Counted from the first letter of the stretch, positions 7,948 through 18,027 are shown. The stretch: DNA of 64,000 bases from JAAYCI01 sp031551695 (GCA_031551695.1 JAVBNG010000009.1:1-64000), one strand, 5' to 3'. Notes: generated by a model from the sequence alone, not told the origin. Numbers and translations are program-made.

Positions 7948-9970
7948 ACTGTTTTTCCAGCTCCCCCCTCGATATTTCCAGCACCACCGGCCGCCCATGC
8001 GGGCAAAACGGCGGCAAATCACCTTTTAAAATCTCTTCGGCCAGTTTTACCAATTCCCCAACCGGGCGCTTGTCTCCGCCCTTCATGGCCGCGCGGCACG
8101 CCATGGAATGCAGCACCCATTCGCGTTTTTCCGTCATGGCCTCCCTGGCGCCTTTGGCAAAGCGGGCCGCAACCTCGGTGACAAGCTCCTCCGCCCCGCC
8201 CGCGTCCATATCCGCCGGAACACCGCGCACCAAAACCTCGCTGCCGCCGAAATCCTCCACCTCGATGCCCGCGGCGGCAAGGGCGTCCAAATTGCCCAAC
8301 AGCGCCTCTTTTTCGTCCGGCGCCAGCCGCAGGGCCAACGGCTGCAGCATTTGCTGCGCCGCGCCCGCAAAGGCGCTTTGGGCAAATTTTTCATACAACA
8401 GCCGCTCATGGGCGGCGTGTTTGTCAATCAGGCACATGCTTTCGCCATATTCCGCAACGATGTACGTGCGGAACACCTCGCCCAGCACGCGCACTTCGCC
8501 TGCTGCGGGTGAAGCGGAAGGCAGCTCTTGCGGTTCTATTTTCAAAAGTGGTTGGCTGCCCGTCTGGGGCGCGCCCGGTGGCGCATGGGGCACCGTGCCG
8601 GGTGCCGTCGCCCGCATTTCAGGCGGCCGCCATTCGGCTTGCTGTTGCGGCGTTTCCCCGCGCGCCGCTTCCCCAAAGGAAACCGTCTTCGCCCCGGCCT
8701 TCGTCTCGTAGGGGAACCACTCCGCCGAGGACTGCAGCACCGTTTGCCGCGGCACCCCCTCCTGCGGCGCGGGTGTTTGCCCTGTCGGCAGCACAAAAGG
8801 CGTTTGCCCCGCCAAATCCTGCAGCATGCCATTGTAAGCCGCAACAGCCGCCCTGTCCGCTTTGTCGTTTCCCTGCCGCGCGGACGCTTGGCCGGACTGC
8901 GGCTTCTCAACCGCCTCCTTCGCCACATTCGCGGCCCTTGCCGCCGCACCCGTTTCGGCAAAGCCAAACTGCCGGTGTTTATCAAAACCGCCTGTCACGG
9001 CGGTTTTCACCGCGCGGTACACCGCGTCGAACACCTCGTTCTCATGGGCAAAGCGCACTTCGGTTTTCGCCGGATGCACGTTCACGTCCACCATCTGGGG
9101 CGGCATGTCCAAAAACAGCACGCACCCAGGGAACCGCCCTTTCATCAGCGTGCCGCGGTAGGCCTGCTCCAGTGCCGCCATCATGGTGCGGTTTTTCACA
9201 AAGCGCCCGTTGATGAAAAAATACTGCATGCCACGGCTTTGGCGGGCTGCTTCTGGCGGCGTCACCAGGCCGTGCACATGGTAGTTCCCCGTTTCGCCGT
9301 CCGCTGCGAGCAACGCCTTGGCAAAGCCCGCGCCAAACAGCGCGTGGCACGCCGCCGAGAGGTTGCCGTTTCCCGGCGTGTGGAATATTTCTTTGCCGTC
9401 CCGCAAAAAGGTGAACGCAATTTCCGGGTGCGAAAGGGCCGTGCGAGTCACAACCTCGCCCACAAAGGTGCCCTCGCTGGCGTCTTTTTTCAAAAACTTC
9501 ATGCGGGCCGGCGTGTTGTAAAAAATATCGCGCACGGCGGTGGTGGTGCCGCGCCCACGGGCGGCCTCGGTAAAATCTTCCACGTTGCCGCCGTTTACTT
9601 TATAAACACTGGCGTTTTCGTCGGCGTCATTCTTTGTCAGCAGCTCCACCTTAGCCCCACAGGCAAAGGAGGCCAATGCCTAACCGCGAAAGCCCAGCGT
9701 GCGGATTTCGTCGAGGTCCCGCTCCGTTGCAATTTTACTGGTGGCATGGCGCTGGAACACCAGCTCCATGTCCTCCCGCTCAATGCCGCTGCCGTCGTCG
9801 CTCACCAAAATAAGCCGGGTGCCGCCGTTTTCAATCTCCGCCACCACATTGCGCGCGCCGGCGTCGATGGCGTTTTCCAAAAGTTCCTTCGCCACGCTGG
9901 CCGGGCGCTCCACCACTTCCCCGGCCGCAATCAGCTCGGCCAAATGTCCGTCCAGCAGCCGAATCGCCAT
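7931..9970 (-). pseudogene. mutL: DNA mismatch repair protein MutL, interrupted by an in-frame TAG
   Basis: Coordinates mismatch repair after MutS recognition. ATG 9970, with AAAGGAGGG upstream, opens a normal MutL N-terminus: AAGEVVERPASVAKELLENAIDAGA (ATPase motif I), DDGSGI, RHATSK, and then TLGFRG. Codon 97 (9680-9682) is TAG where the family has GAG (GFRGEAL). The frame then continues unbroken for 582 codons with DKHAAHERLLYE, an ACRAA motif and CPHGRP, the endonuclease-type C-terminus. Total length, about 679 codons, is normal. The eight residues after the stop (ASFACGAK) also depart from the usual ASIASVSK-like sequence. So this is either a recent nonsense mutation, a local sequence error, or an amber codon that is read through. 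TAG is an ordinary stop elsewhere here (uvrB, cheA). Confidence 0.9.
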
Positions 9971-10011
9971 GGAACGCCCTCCTTTCGCGCAATGCTTGCA
10001 ATACAATCAAA

Positions 10012-12630
10012 TCACTCGTCCGGCAGTTCTTTCTTCAGCTCGTACAAAAAGTTCAGCGCCTCCAGCGGGGTAAAGGTCTCCGGGTCGGCCGCGCGCAGCT
10101 TTTCCACAAGGCCATCCGCCGGGGTGCTGGGTACAAACTTGCCCATGGTGTCAAAATTCAGCTGCGTTACGTTGTTGATGGCCACGGGCGACGCCTCCAG
10201 CATAGCCAGCACTTCTTTGGCGCGCTTCAGCACGCTGTCCGGCAGGCCCGCCAGCTTTGCCACCTGAATGCCGTAGCTGTCGTCCGCCGGCCCGCGCACG
10301 ATACGCCGCAAAAAAGTGATGTCGTCGCCGCGTTTTTTCACGGCAATGTTGTAGTTTTTCACGCCGTCCAGCGAGTTTTCCAGCTCCGTCAGTTCGTGGT
10401 AGTGGGTGGCGAACATGGTTTTGCAGGCGGGCCCCTCGTCCGCGTCCGCCATATATTCCACCACGGCCTCGGCAATGCTCATGCCGTCGAAAGTGGAAGT
10501 GCCGCGGCCAATTTCATCGAGGATGACGAGGCTTTGCCGCGTGGCGTCTTGCAAAATTTCCGCCACCTCCGTCATCTCCACCATGAAGGTGGACATGCCG
10601 GCGGCCAAATCATCCGCCGCGCCCACACGGGTGAACACCGCGTCGCACACGCCGATGCTGCAGGCCTGTGCCGGCACAAAGCTGCCCATTTGCGCCATGA
10701 TGGTGATGAGTGCCGCCTGCCGCATGTAGGTGCTTTTGCCCGCCATGTTCGGCCCGGTGATGATCAGCATCCGGTCATCACCGCAGTTCAGCTCCGTGTC
10801 GTTCGGCACAAAAGGCGTACCGCGCAATATTTTCTCAATCACAGGGTGCCGCCCCGCCGTGATGACGATTTCATCCCCACCGTTCACCTCCGGCCGGGTG
10901 TAGTTGTTCAGTTCGGCCACGTGGGCCAACGCGCACAGCACATCCAGCTGCGCCAGGCACGCGGCCGTTTTTTGCAGCCGCTCGGCCTTCGCCGCAATAT
11001 CCAGCAGCAAATCGTCAAAAATCTTACGTTCCAGCGCCACCAAGCGCTCGCTCGCGCCCAAAATCTTGTTTTCCAGCATCTTCAATTCTTCCGTGATGTA
11101 CCGCTCGCCGCCGGTCAGGGTCTGCTTGCGGAAGAAGCTGTCCGGCACCTGGCTCACAAAGGACTTGCTCACCTCAATATAGTACCCAAGCACCTTGTTG
11201 AAGCCCACTTTCAGTGTGCGGATGCCGGTGTCTTCCTTCAGCTTCGCCTCCATGGCGGCCAGCACGCTTTTCGAGTCTGTGTGTACGGCACGCAGCTCGT
11301 CCACCTCGGCGGAAAAGCCTTGCTTCACCACACCGCCGTCCTTCAGGTTCGGCGGCGGGTCCTCGTTCACGGTGTCGGAAATTTGCCCCGCCACGTCGGC
11401 TAGCTCGTCCATCTCGTCGCGCAGGGCGGCCAGAATGTCGCTGGCAACGCCGGATAGCCCCGCCTTCACTCCCGGGATGCGGCGGCAGGTGGCGCCAAGG
11501 GAGGCGACGTCCCGCGGGCTGGCGCTGCCGTACACCACCCGCGTCACCAGCCGCTCAATGTCGAACACGAAGCCAAGCTCTTCGAACAATTCCAGCCGCT
11601 TCACGTTCTCGGCCACAAGCTCTTCCACGCCGTCCAGCCGCCGGTTGATGGCCGCGGGCTCCATCAGGGGCTGTTCCGTCCAGCGGCGCAGCAGGCGCTT
11701 GCCCATGCTGGTGGCGGTTTTGTCCAGCACCCACAGCAGCGTGCCGCGTTTTTCGTGGCCGCGCATGGTCTGGGTCAGTTCCAAATTCGCCCGGGTGGTG
11801 GGCGGCAGGTTCATAAATTCGCGCTCGGTATAGCGGTTGATGTCCGCCAAACGGCTGACGCCCTTTTGCTGGGTGCGCTTCAAATAGCCCAGCAGCGCGC
11901 CAAACGCCCGCATTTCAAGCGTCGCGTAAGGCTCCGCACCGCTGTTTGCGTCCCCCGCAAATTTGCCGCCAAACAGCTCCGTAATATTCGCTTCGGCGGC
12001 GCCTTTTGCAAATTCCTCGTCGTCCAACAGTTCCACACTGCACGAAAGCTGGGTCTTGATGTACTCCGTCACCGCCGTGTACTTCAAAAGCTCGGCGCCA
12101 AACAGCATCTCCCGGGGCGAAAACCGCGCCAGCTCTGAAATGATGGGCTTTGCGATATCCTCGCCCGCAACGCGGGAGTAATGGGCCGTGCCGGTGGAAA
12201 CATCGGCAAAACAAACACCGGCTGCGTCCCCTTCAATAAAGACGCTGCCGATGTAATTGTTGATATCGTCCTGCAGCAGGCTCGTTTCAATCAGCGTGCC
12301 CGGCGTGTACACGCGGGTCACTTCCCGCTTCACAAGGCCCTGCGCCTCGGCCGGGTTTTCCACCTGGTCGCACATGGCCACCTTGTAGCCCTTGTCCAAA
12401 AGGCGCTTCACATAGGCCTCGGCCGAATGGTGCGGTACGCCGCACATGGGCGCGCGCTCCTCCTGGCCGAAGTCCTTGCCCGTAAGCGTAATTTCCAGCT
12501 CTTTCGACGCCAAAATGGCGTCGTCAAAAAACATCTCGTAGAAATCGCCCACGCGGAAAAGGAGCAGTTCATCCTTGTACTGCTCCTTGCTGGCCAGGTA
12601 CTGGCGCATCATGGGGGACATTTCCGCCAT
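10012..12630 (-). CDS. mutS: DNA mismatch recognition protein MutS
   Basis: ATP-dependent clamp that recognises mispairs and recruits MutL. 872 residues, normal MutS1 length. The N-terminal mismatch-binding domain has the Phe-x-Glu motif in GDFYEMF near residue 30. The lever/clamp region follows, then the ABC-type ATPase with GPNMAGKSTYMRQ, DEIGRGTSTFDG and FATHYHEL. ATG 12630 follows GGAGGG. It is intact, and mutL starts 41 bases downstream, so both would be transcribed together. Confidence 0.97.
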   Translation of the reverse strand: MAEMSPMMRQYLASKEQYKDELLLFRVGDFYEMFFDDAILASKELEITLTGKDFGQEERAPMCGVPHHSAEAYVKRLLDKGYKVAMCDQVENPAEAQGLVKREVTRVYTPGTLIETSLLQDDINNYIGSVFIEGDAAGVCFADVSTGTAHYSRVAGEDIAKPIISELARFSPREMLFGAELLKYTAVTEYIKTQLSCSVELLDDEEFAKGAAEANITELFGGKFAGDANSGAEPYATLEMRAFGALLGYLKRTQQKGVSRLADINRYTEREFMNLPPTTRANLELTQTMRGHEKRGTLLWVLDKTATSMGKRLLRRWTEQPLMEPAAINRRLDGVEELVAENVKRLELFEELGFVFDIERLVTRVVYGSASPRDVASLGATCRRIPGVKAGLSGVASDILAALRDEMDELADVAGQISDTVNEDPPPNLKDGGVVKQGFSAEVDELRAVHTDSKSVLAAMEAKLKEDTGIRTLKVGFNKVLGYYIEVSKSFVSQVPDSFFRKQTLTGGERYITEELKMLENKILGASERLVALERKIFDDLLLDIAAKAERLQKTAACLAQLDVLCALAHVAELNNYTRPEVNGGDEIVITAGRHPVIEKILRGTPFVPNDTELNCGDDRMLIITGPNMAGKSTYMRQAALITIMAQMGSFVPAQACSIGVCDAVFTRVGAADDLAAGMSTFMVEMTEVAEILQDATRQSLVILDEIGRGTSTFDGMSIAEAVVEYMADADEGPACKTMFATHYHELTELENSLDGVKNYNIAVKKRGDDITFLRRIVRGPADDSYGIQVAKLAGLPDSVLKRAKEVLAMLEASPVAINNVTQLNFDTMGKFVPSTPADGLVEKLRAADPETFTPLEALNFLYELKKELPDE

Positions 12631-12905
12631 TCTTCCCTCCGGGGTCTAAGTTCTTTGTGCCGTGTTTTCTATAATGAAACGTCTGAAACTGCATTGCGCA
12701 AATGTTCGGAGCGGGTGGTGCGGGCCTGTTCGAACGGACGAAACGCAGCCGGCGCACCAGCCTCCTTGGCAGGCCGCGAAAGCGTGCCAGCCCGCCGCCT
12801 GTAAAAGCCGGCGCAGTGCCGGAAGAAAGGACAGGCCCCGTGACAGGACCCGCATTTCAAGCTGCCCGATGCAGTTGCGCTACTTCCCAATTATACTTGC
12901 AGAAA
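12631..12905 (-). other. mutS upstream region with no recognised gene
   Basis: 275 GC-rich bases between the ylbF-like stop and mutS. Short open frames on both strands show no ribosome site or family resemblance. A minus-strand TATAAT lies at 12890-12895, at the ylbF 3' end, without a convincing -35. I see no terminator, no SOS box of the GAAC-N4-GTTC type, and no known riboswitch. Confidence 0.5.
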
Positions 12906-13319
12906 TCAGCCGCAGCCGCTGCAACTGGCACAGCCTTCCTCACCGCAGCAATCCATTGCCGGGGGCTCCACCGCCATGGGGTCTTCCCCGTCGATGGCTG
13001 CGTTCATAATGGCGTTCACATAGTTCATGAACACTTCAATGTCTTCCTTCGCCTTATTGTAAGCCAGCATGTTCGGGTTCGTCATAATATCGTTATACAC
13101 GCTGTTCAGCTGCTCGTTCAGGGCTTGCACGCGGGTGTCGTCGCGCTCGTCCTTGCCCCTCTCGTCGCTTAAGGTGTCGCGCACTTCGCTGAAACCCTCC
13201 ATCAGCTGCTGCAGCACGGTGTCTTCATCGTTGGCCTTTTTTGCCGCCGCCAGGGCAAGGTACCGCTCGTCGCTCTGGAATTCCTTCGCGGCCTCTTTGA
13301 ATTTGTTGATCGAATCCAT
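12906..13319 (-). CDS. YlbF/YmcA-family protein with Cys-rich tail
   Basis: 137-residue helical protein of the Com_YlbF family, whose Bacillus members (RicA, RicF) form a complex with RicT that affects mRNA processing, sporulation and competence. Helical heptads cover residues 1-110. The last 15 residues contain six Cys (CCGEEGCASCSGCG). Published work on the Bacillus complex reports Fe-S clusters bound by Cys of these proteins, so this tail may be a cluster ligand; that is inference. ATG 13319 has an AGGAGA site. It lies 90 bases after miaB, the order seen in many Clostridia. Confidence 0.85.
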   Translation of the reverse strand: MDSINKFKEAAKEFQSDERYLALAAAKKANDEDTVLQQLMEGFSEVRDTLSDERGKDERDDTRVQALNEQLNSVYNDIMTNPNMLAYNKAKEDIEVFMNYVNAIMNAAIDGEDPMAVEPPAMDCCGEEGCASCSGCG

Positions 13320-13409
13320 ACATCAGTCTCCTGTTCTGAACGAATATTTTTACTGAATGCAATCATAATGTTTCCAAAAAACCATCCGGTGCAGACGCAT
13401 ATACACGTC

Positions 13410-14792
13410 CTACTTCACAAGCTCGCCTTGCAGCAACGCGCCTTTGTAGCCGGTAATGCGCACCTGCACAAATTTGCCTGTCAAATCCTCACCGCCGGTA
13501 AACTCGCACAGCATATTGTTGTCCAGCCTTGCCGCCATGCACGCGCCGTCACGGGCCGGCCCCTCCACCAACGCCTCGTATGTGTTGCCCAGCCACTCTT
13601 TCGCCTTTTCCTCCATGATGCCCTCCTGCAGCTTCAACAGGCGGCTCATGCGCTCGGTTTTGTCCCTGTGGGTCATGTTGTCGGGCAGGTTCGCCGCCTC
13701 GGTGCCGTCGCGGCGGGAATAAATAAACGTGAACAGCTGGGTGAAACCAACTGCCTCCACCAGGGCCAGCGTTTCTTCAAAATCCTCGTCCGTCTCGTCC
13801 GGAAAGCCAATCATGATGTCGGTGGAAAATGTGATGCCGGGGCAGGTTTCCCGCGCGTAATGCACAAGGGACAAATAGCTTTCCTTCGTGTATTTCCGGT
13901 TCATGCGGGAAAGCACCGTGTTTGACCCGCTTTGCACCGGCAGGTGCAAGTGCTTCGCAATATGGCTGTTTGCCGCAATCACGTCCACCAGCTTGCGCGT
14001 GGCGTCCTTCGGGTGGCTGGTCATAAAGCGCAGCTTATAGTCCCCCGGCGTTTCGGCAAGGCGCGCCAGCAGGTCGCTGAAGTCGATTTTCTCTTCCAGC
14101 CCCTTGCCGTAGGAGTTCACGTTTTGCCCAAGCAGCGTGATCTCCTTGTATCCCGCCGCCACCAGGGCATCAAACTCGGCCTTGATATCCGAGTATTCAC
14201 GGCTGCGTTCCCGGCCGCGCACATAGGGAACGATGCAGTAGGAGCAGAAATTGTCGCACCCGTACACAATGGGCAAAAACGCCTTGATGGCGTTTTCGCG
14301 CACCTGCGGCACATCCTCGTAAATGTCAAAGTCCTCTTCCGGCGCCCGCAGCACCTTGCGGCGCGAAGCCAGCTTTGCCGCCACATTGGCCGGCAGCGTG
14401 GCCGCGGCGTTCACGCCAAGCACCAGGTCCACATAGGGGTAGCTTTGCTTGATGTGTTGCACCACGCCCTTTTGTTCCGTCATGCAGCCGCAAATGCAAA
14501 TCAGCATGCCGGGCATTGCGGCCTTCAGGGCCTTCAGTGCACCCACGTTGCCGAACACGCGCTGCTCGGCGTGTTCGCGCACGGCGCAGGTATTGAAAAA
14601 AATCATGTTGGCGTCGCCGGGCGCATCCACCAGCTCGCAGCCAATGTCCAGCAGAACCCCCTTGATCTTTTCCCCGTCGTTCACACTTTGCTGGCAACCA
14701 AAAGTGCGCACATAGGCCTTTGGCGCGCCCCGGTAATAATCGGAAATGGCCTTGGCCGCCTTGTTGTCACAGACATATTGTTTTCGTTCCAC
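13410..14792 (-). CDS. miaB: tRNA-2-methylthio-N6-dimethylallyladenosine synthase
   Basis: Radical-SAM methylthiotransferase converting i6A37 to ms2i6A37 in tRNA; acts after MiaA. 460 residues from GTG 14792; a longer frame starting at TTG 14843 is possible but has a weaker ribosome site. Order: UPF0004 domain with three Cys (FGCQQSVNDGEK near 32, NTCAVREHA near 85, ICGCM near 117), radical-SAM domain with CDNFCSYC, and a C-terminal TRAM domain ending LQGELVK. The first motif has QQSV rather than QMN, a variant also seen in other Clostridia. Confidence 0.95.
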   Translation of the reverse strand: MERKQYVCDNKAAKAISDYYRGAPKAYVRTFGCQQSVNDGEKIKGVLLDIGCELVDAPGDANMIFFNTCAVREHAEQRVFGNVGALKALKAAMPGMLICICGCMTEQKGVVQHIKQSYPYVDLVLGVNAAATLPANVAAKLASRRKVLRAPEEDFDIYEDVPQVRENAIKAFLPIVYGCDNFCSYCIVPYVRGRERSREYSDIKAEFDALVAAGYKEITLLGQNVNSYGKGLEEKIDFSDLLARLAETPGDYKLRFMTSHPKDATRKLVDVIAANSHIAKHLHLPVQSGSNTVLSRMNRKYTKESYLSLVHYARETCPGITFSTDIMIGFPDETDEDFEETLALVEAVGFTQLFTFIYSRRDGTEAANLPDNMTHRDKTERMSRLLKLQEGIMEEKAKEWLGNTYEALVEGPARDGACMAARLDNNMLCEFTGGEDLTGKFVQVRITGYKGALLQGELVK

Positions 14793-14919
14793 GAATGCCG
14801 CCTTCTCTTTCTTCTTTGCGCCGCAGCGCCTTTGCCCAAACAACCCCTAATCGGCAGGCGCCGTTTGGCGCCGCCATACCTGGCGGTGTGTGTCACTCAA
14901 ACACATCGCACATATTGAA

Positions 14920-14948
14920 ATTATACAACACTTTTTTGCACCGCACAA
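14920..14948 (-). promoter_or_regulatory. Predicted sigma-A promoter for miaB transcription unit
   Basis: Minus strand TTGTGC (14943-14948), 17-base spacer, TATAAT (14920-14925). It lies between the uvrA stop and miaB, 128 bases before the chosen miaB start. Confidence 0.6.
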
Positions 14949-14960
14949 CCAAATTAGCGG

Positions 14961-17849
14961 CTACTTTCCACTTTTCACGTTCTTTTTCGTCGTTTTTGCG
15001 CTTTGTGTTTTTTCTGTGTGGTTTGCAGCGGCTAACACCATCGCCAAATATTGCCCGGTGAAGCTCTCCTTCACTTTGGCCACTTGCTCCGGTGTGCCCT
15101 TGGCAATCACCAGTCCGCCGGCGCTACCGCCCTCGGGCCCAAGGTCGATGATATGGTCCGCCTGCTTGACCACGTCCAGGTTGTGCTCGATGATGATGAC
15201 AGTGTTGCCCGCGTCCACCAGCTTGTTCAGCACTTTCAGCAGCTTGCGTACGTCTTCCACGTGCAGGCCGGTGGTGGGTTCGTCCAAAATGTATACCGTT
15301 TGGCCCGTCTCGCGCTTTGCCAACTCCAGCGCCAGCTTCACCCGCTGTGCTTCGCCCCCGGACAGGGTGGTGGCCGCCTGCCCAAGTCGGATGTATCCGA
15401 GGCCCACGTCCACAAGGGTTTTTATCTTGCGGTGGATCTTCGGCTGGTTTTCAAAAAACACGCAGGCTTCTTCCGCCGTCATGCTCAGCACGTCGTAAAT
15501 GTTTTTGTCTTTGTAGCGCACTTCCAGCGTTTCCCGGTTGTACCGCGCGCCCTTGCACACTTCGCAGGGCACGTAAATGTCCGGCAAAAAGTGCATCTCA
15601 ATTTTCAAAATGCCATCGCCTTCGCAGGCCTCGCACCGGCCGCCCTTCACGTTGAAGGAAAACCGCCCCGGCCCGTAGCCGCGCATTTTCGCCTCCGGCG
15701 TTTGGGAAAACAGTGTGCGGATATCCGTAAACACCCCCGTGTATGTGGCCGGGTTCGAGCGCGGCGTGCGCCCGATGGGGCTTTGGTCAATGCCGATGAC
15801 CTTGTCCACATACTCTTCGCCCAGCACGTTGTCGTGCTTTCCCGCGTGGGTGCGGGCGCCGTTCAAATCGGCGGACAGGCGCTTGTACAAAATCTCGTTC
15901 ACCAGGCTGGATTTGCCCGAGCCTGAAATGCCCGTCACGCAGGTCATCACACCCAGCGGGAACTTCACGCTGATATCCCGCAAGTTGTTCTGTGTGGCGC
16001 CCACCACCTCAATAAAATGGCCGGTGCCTTTGCGGCGCTTTCCCGGCACGGCGATGCTCTTTCGCCCGGAGAGGTACGCCCCGGTGATGCTGCGCGGCTC
16101 GGCCATGATGTCTTCCATGGTGCCCGCCGCCACCAGTTCGCCGCCGTGCACGCCCGCCCCTGGGCCGATGTCCACGATGAAATCGGCCTCGCGCATGGTC
16201 TCTTCGTCGTGCTCCACCACAATCAGCGTGTTGCCAAGGTCCCGCAGGTGCTTCAGCGTGGCGATCAGCTTCGCGTTGTCCCGCTGGTGCAGGCCGATGG
16301 ACGGCTCGTCCAGCACATACAAAACGCCCGTCAGCGCGCTGCCGATTTGCGTTGCCAGCCGGATGCGCTGGCTCTCGCCGCCAGACAAACTGGCACTGCC
16401 GCGGGCCAGCGTCAGGTAGCCAAGGCCCACGCTGTTCAGAAATCCCAGCCGCTCGCCGATCTCCTTCAGCACGCCGTCGCCAATCAAATGCTCGCGCTCG
16501 GTCAGCTGGATGTTTTTAAAAAAGTCGATGGCCTCCGCCACGCTTTTGTCCGTCAAATCGCTGATGTTGATGCCACCCACCGTCACCGCTAAAGACGCCG
16601 GCCTCAGCCGCTTGCCGCCGCAGTCCGGGCATTCCACGCCGCTCATGGCAAGGGCTATTTCCTCGCGCATCCACTCGCTGTTGCTTTCGCGGAAGCGCCT
16701 CTCAAGGTTCGGGATGACCCCTTCAAAATCCGTCACATAGTTGCCGCTGCCGAATTCATTTTCGCGGTACATTTGCAGCTTTTCGCCCTTGGTGCCGTAC
16801 AAAATGGCGTCTACGGCCTCTTTGCTCATGTCCTTCACCGGGGTGTCCAGCGTGAAGCCGTACTTTTTGCCAAGGCCCATGTAGTACATTTCGCTCATAG
16901 ACCCCTCGGCGTAATACCAGCCGCTGGCCTTCACGGCCTTCTCGCGGATGGTCAGGTTCTTGTTCGGGATGACCAAATCGGGATCCACCTTCATGAAGGT
17001 GCCAAGGCCGGTGCAGGTCTCGCAGGCACCGAAGGGGTTGTTGAAGCTGAACATGCGCGGCGTAAGCTCCTCAATGGACATGCCGTGCTCCGGGCAGGCG
17101 TAGCTTTGGCTGAACTGCAAGTCCTCGCCGTCCACCACGCTGATGGTAACAAGACCTCCCGTCAGGCCGATGGCCGTCTCGATGGAATCGGCCAGGCGGC
17201 TGCGGATATCGTCGTGCAGCACCAGCCGATCCACCACAATTTCCACCGTGTGCTTCACGTTTTTCTCTAAGGGTATTTCTTCCGAAAGATCGTATATATT
17301 TCCGTCCACACGCACGCGGGCATAGCCGCCGCGGGCCGCCGCCTCAAATTCCTTTTGCTGGGTGCCTTTGCGCCCGCGCACCACCGGCGCCAGCACCATG
17401 AACTTAGTGCCCTCCGGCAGCTCCAGCACGGCGTCCACCATCTGGTCCACCGTCTGCTGGGTAATTTCGCGCCCGCACTCCGGGCAGTGGGGCACGCCGA
17501 TGCGCGCGTACATCAGCCGTAAATAGTCGTAAATCTCCGTCACCGTGCCCACGGTGGAGCGGGGGTTTTTGCTGGTGGTGCGCTGGTCGATGGAAATGGC
17601 GGGCGAAAGCCCCTGGATGTCGTCCACGTCCGGCTTTTCCATCTGGCCCAAAAACTGGCGCGCGTAGCTGGACAGGCTTTCCATATACCGCCGCTGGCCG
17701 TCGGCGTAAATGGTGTCGAAGGCAAGGCTGCTTTTGCCGCTGCCCGAAAGCCCCGTCATCACAATCAATTTATCCCGCGGGATGGTCACGTCGATATTTT
17801 TCAGGTTGTGCTCCCGCGCGCCTTTTATCACAATTTTGTCTAGTGCCAC
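14961..17849 (-). CDS. uvrA: Excinuclease ABC subunit A
   Basis: Damage-recognition ATPase of nucleotide excision repair, works with UvrB (next gene upstream). 962 residues from GTG 17849, which has AAAGGAGA seven bases before it. Two ABC modules: Walker A GLSGSGKSS near residue 30 and GISGSGKSS near 645; signature LSGGESQR and LSGGEAQR. Zinc modules are visible as CPEC, CPDCGGKRL and CEACEGDG followed by CEVCKG. The C-terminus is Lys/Thr-rich. uvrC is not in the window. Confidence 0.97.
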   Translation of the reverse strand: MALDKIVIKGAREHNLKNIDVTIPRDKLIVMTGLSGSGKSSLAFDTIYADGQRRYMESLSSYARQFLGQMEKPDVDDIQGLSPAISIDQRTTSKNPRSTVGTVTEIYDYLRLMYARIGVPHCPECGREITQQTVDQMVDAVLELPEGTKFMVLAPVVRGRKGTQQKEFEAAARGGYARVRVDGNIYDLSEEIPLEKNVKHTVEIVVDRLVLHDDIRSRLADSIETAIGLTGGLVTISVVDGEDLQFSQSYACPEHGMSIEELTPRMFSFNNPFGACETCTGLGTFMKVDPDLVIPNKNLTIREKAVKASGWYYAEGSMSEMYYMGLGKKYGFTLDTPVKDMSKEAVDAILYGTKGEKLQMYRENEFGSGNYVTDFEGVIPNLERRFRESNSEWMREEIALAMSGVECPDCGGKRLRPASLAVTVGGINISDLTDKSVAEAIDFFKNIQLTEREHLIGDGVLKEIGERLGFLNSVGLGYLTLARGSASLSGGESQRIRLATQIGSALTGVLYVLDEPSIGLHQRDNAKLIATLKHLRDLGNTLIVVEHDEETMREADFIVDIGPGAGVHGGELVAAGTMEDIMAEPRSITGAYLSGRKSIAVPGKRRKGTGHFIEVVGATQNNLRDISVKFPLGVMTCVTGISGSGKSSLVNEILYKRLSADLNGARTHAGKHDNVLGEEYVDKVIGIDQSPIGRTPRSNPATYTGVFTDIRTLFSQTPEAKMRGYGPGRFSFNVKGGRCEACEGDGILKIEMHFLPDIYVPCEVCKGARYNRETLEVRYKDKNIYDVLSMTAEEACVFFENQPKIHRKIKTLVDVGLGYIRLGQAATTLSGGEAQRVKLALELAKRETGQTVYILDEPTTGLHVEDVRKLLKVLNKLVDAGNTVIIIEHNLDVVKQADHIIDLGPEGGSAGGLVIAKGTPEQVAKVKESFTGQYLAMVLAAANHTEKTQSAKTTKKNVKSGK

Positions 17850-17908
17850 TCTTGGTTCTCCTTTATCCTTATCACACTTCAGGTCGCATCTGCACTGCAT
17901 TCTGCCAG

Positions 17909-18026
17909 CCTGCACCGGGTATGTCTCCGGTCAGCATCAGCCGCAAGGCGAATCGTGAACAACCTCTTTAAGTTGTACACGAGGCGCCGCGGAAGGTAGC
18001 TGTCCGGAGGCATACCCGGTGCGGGC
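17909..18026. repeat. Long imperfect inverted repeat between uvrB and uvrA
   Basis: Left arm at 17909-17936 and right arm at 17999-18026 share GCACCGGGTATG-CTCCGG in opposite orientation with one mismatch in 19 bases; pairing extends to about 25 bases with a few mismatches. The 62-base interior contains a second hairpin (GTGAACAAC against GTTGTACAC, one mismatch). The whole structure fills most of the 178-base uvrB-uvrA gap. There is no T-run, so it is not a plain intrinsic terminator. Confidence 0.7.
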
Positions 18027-18027
18027 G

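Noticed and set aside
9680..9682. Reassignment of TAG as a sense codon genome-wide
   Set aside because: TAG ends several normal genes here (fumarase alpha, uvrB, cheA) at the expected length.
8528..10267. 579-codon plus-strand open frame over mutL
   Set aside because: Antisense shadow of mutL; no start signals or recognisable domains.
12690..12730. SOS/LexA operator near mutS (GTTCGAAC)
   Set aside because: Half-sites point outward, not in the GAAC-N4-GTTC order, and it is far from a promoter.
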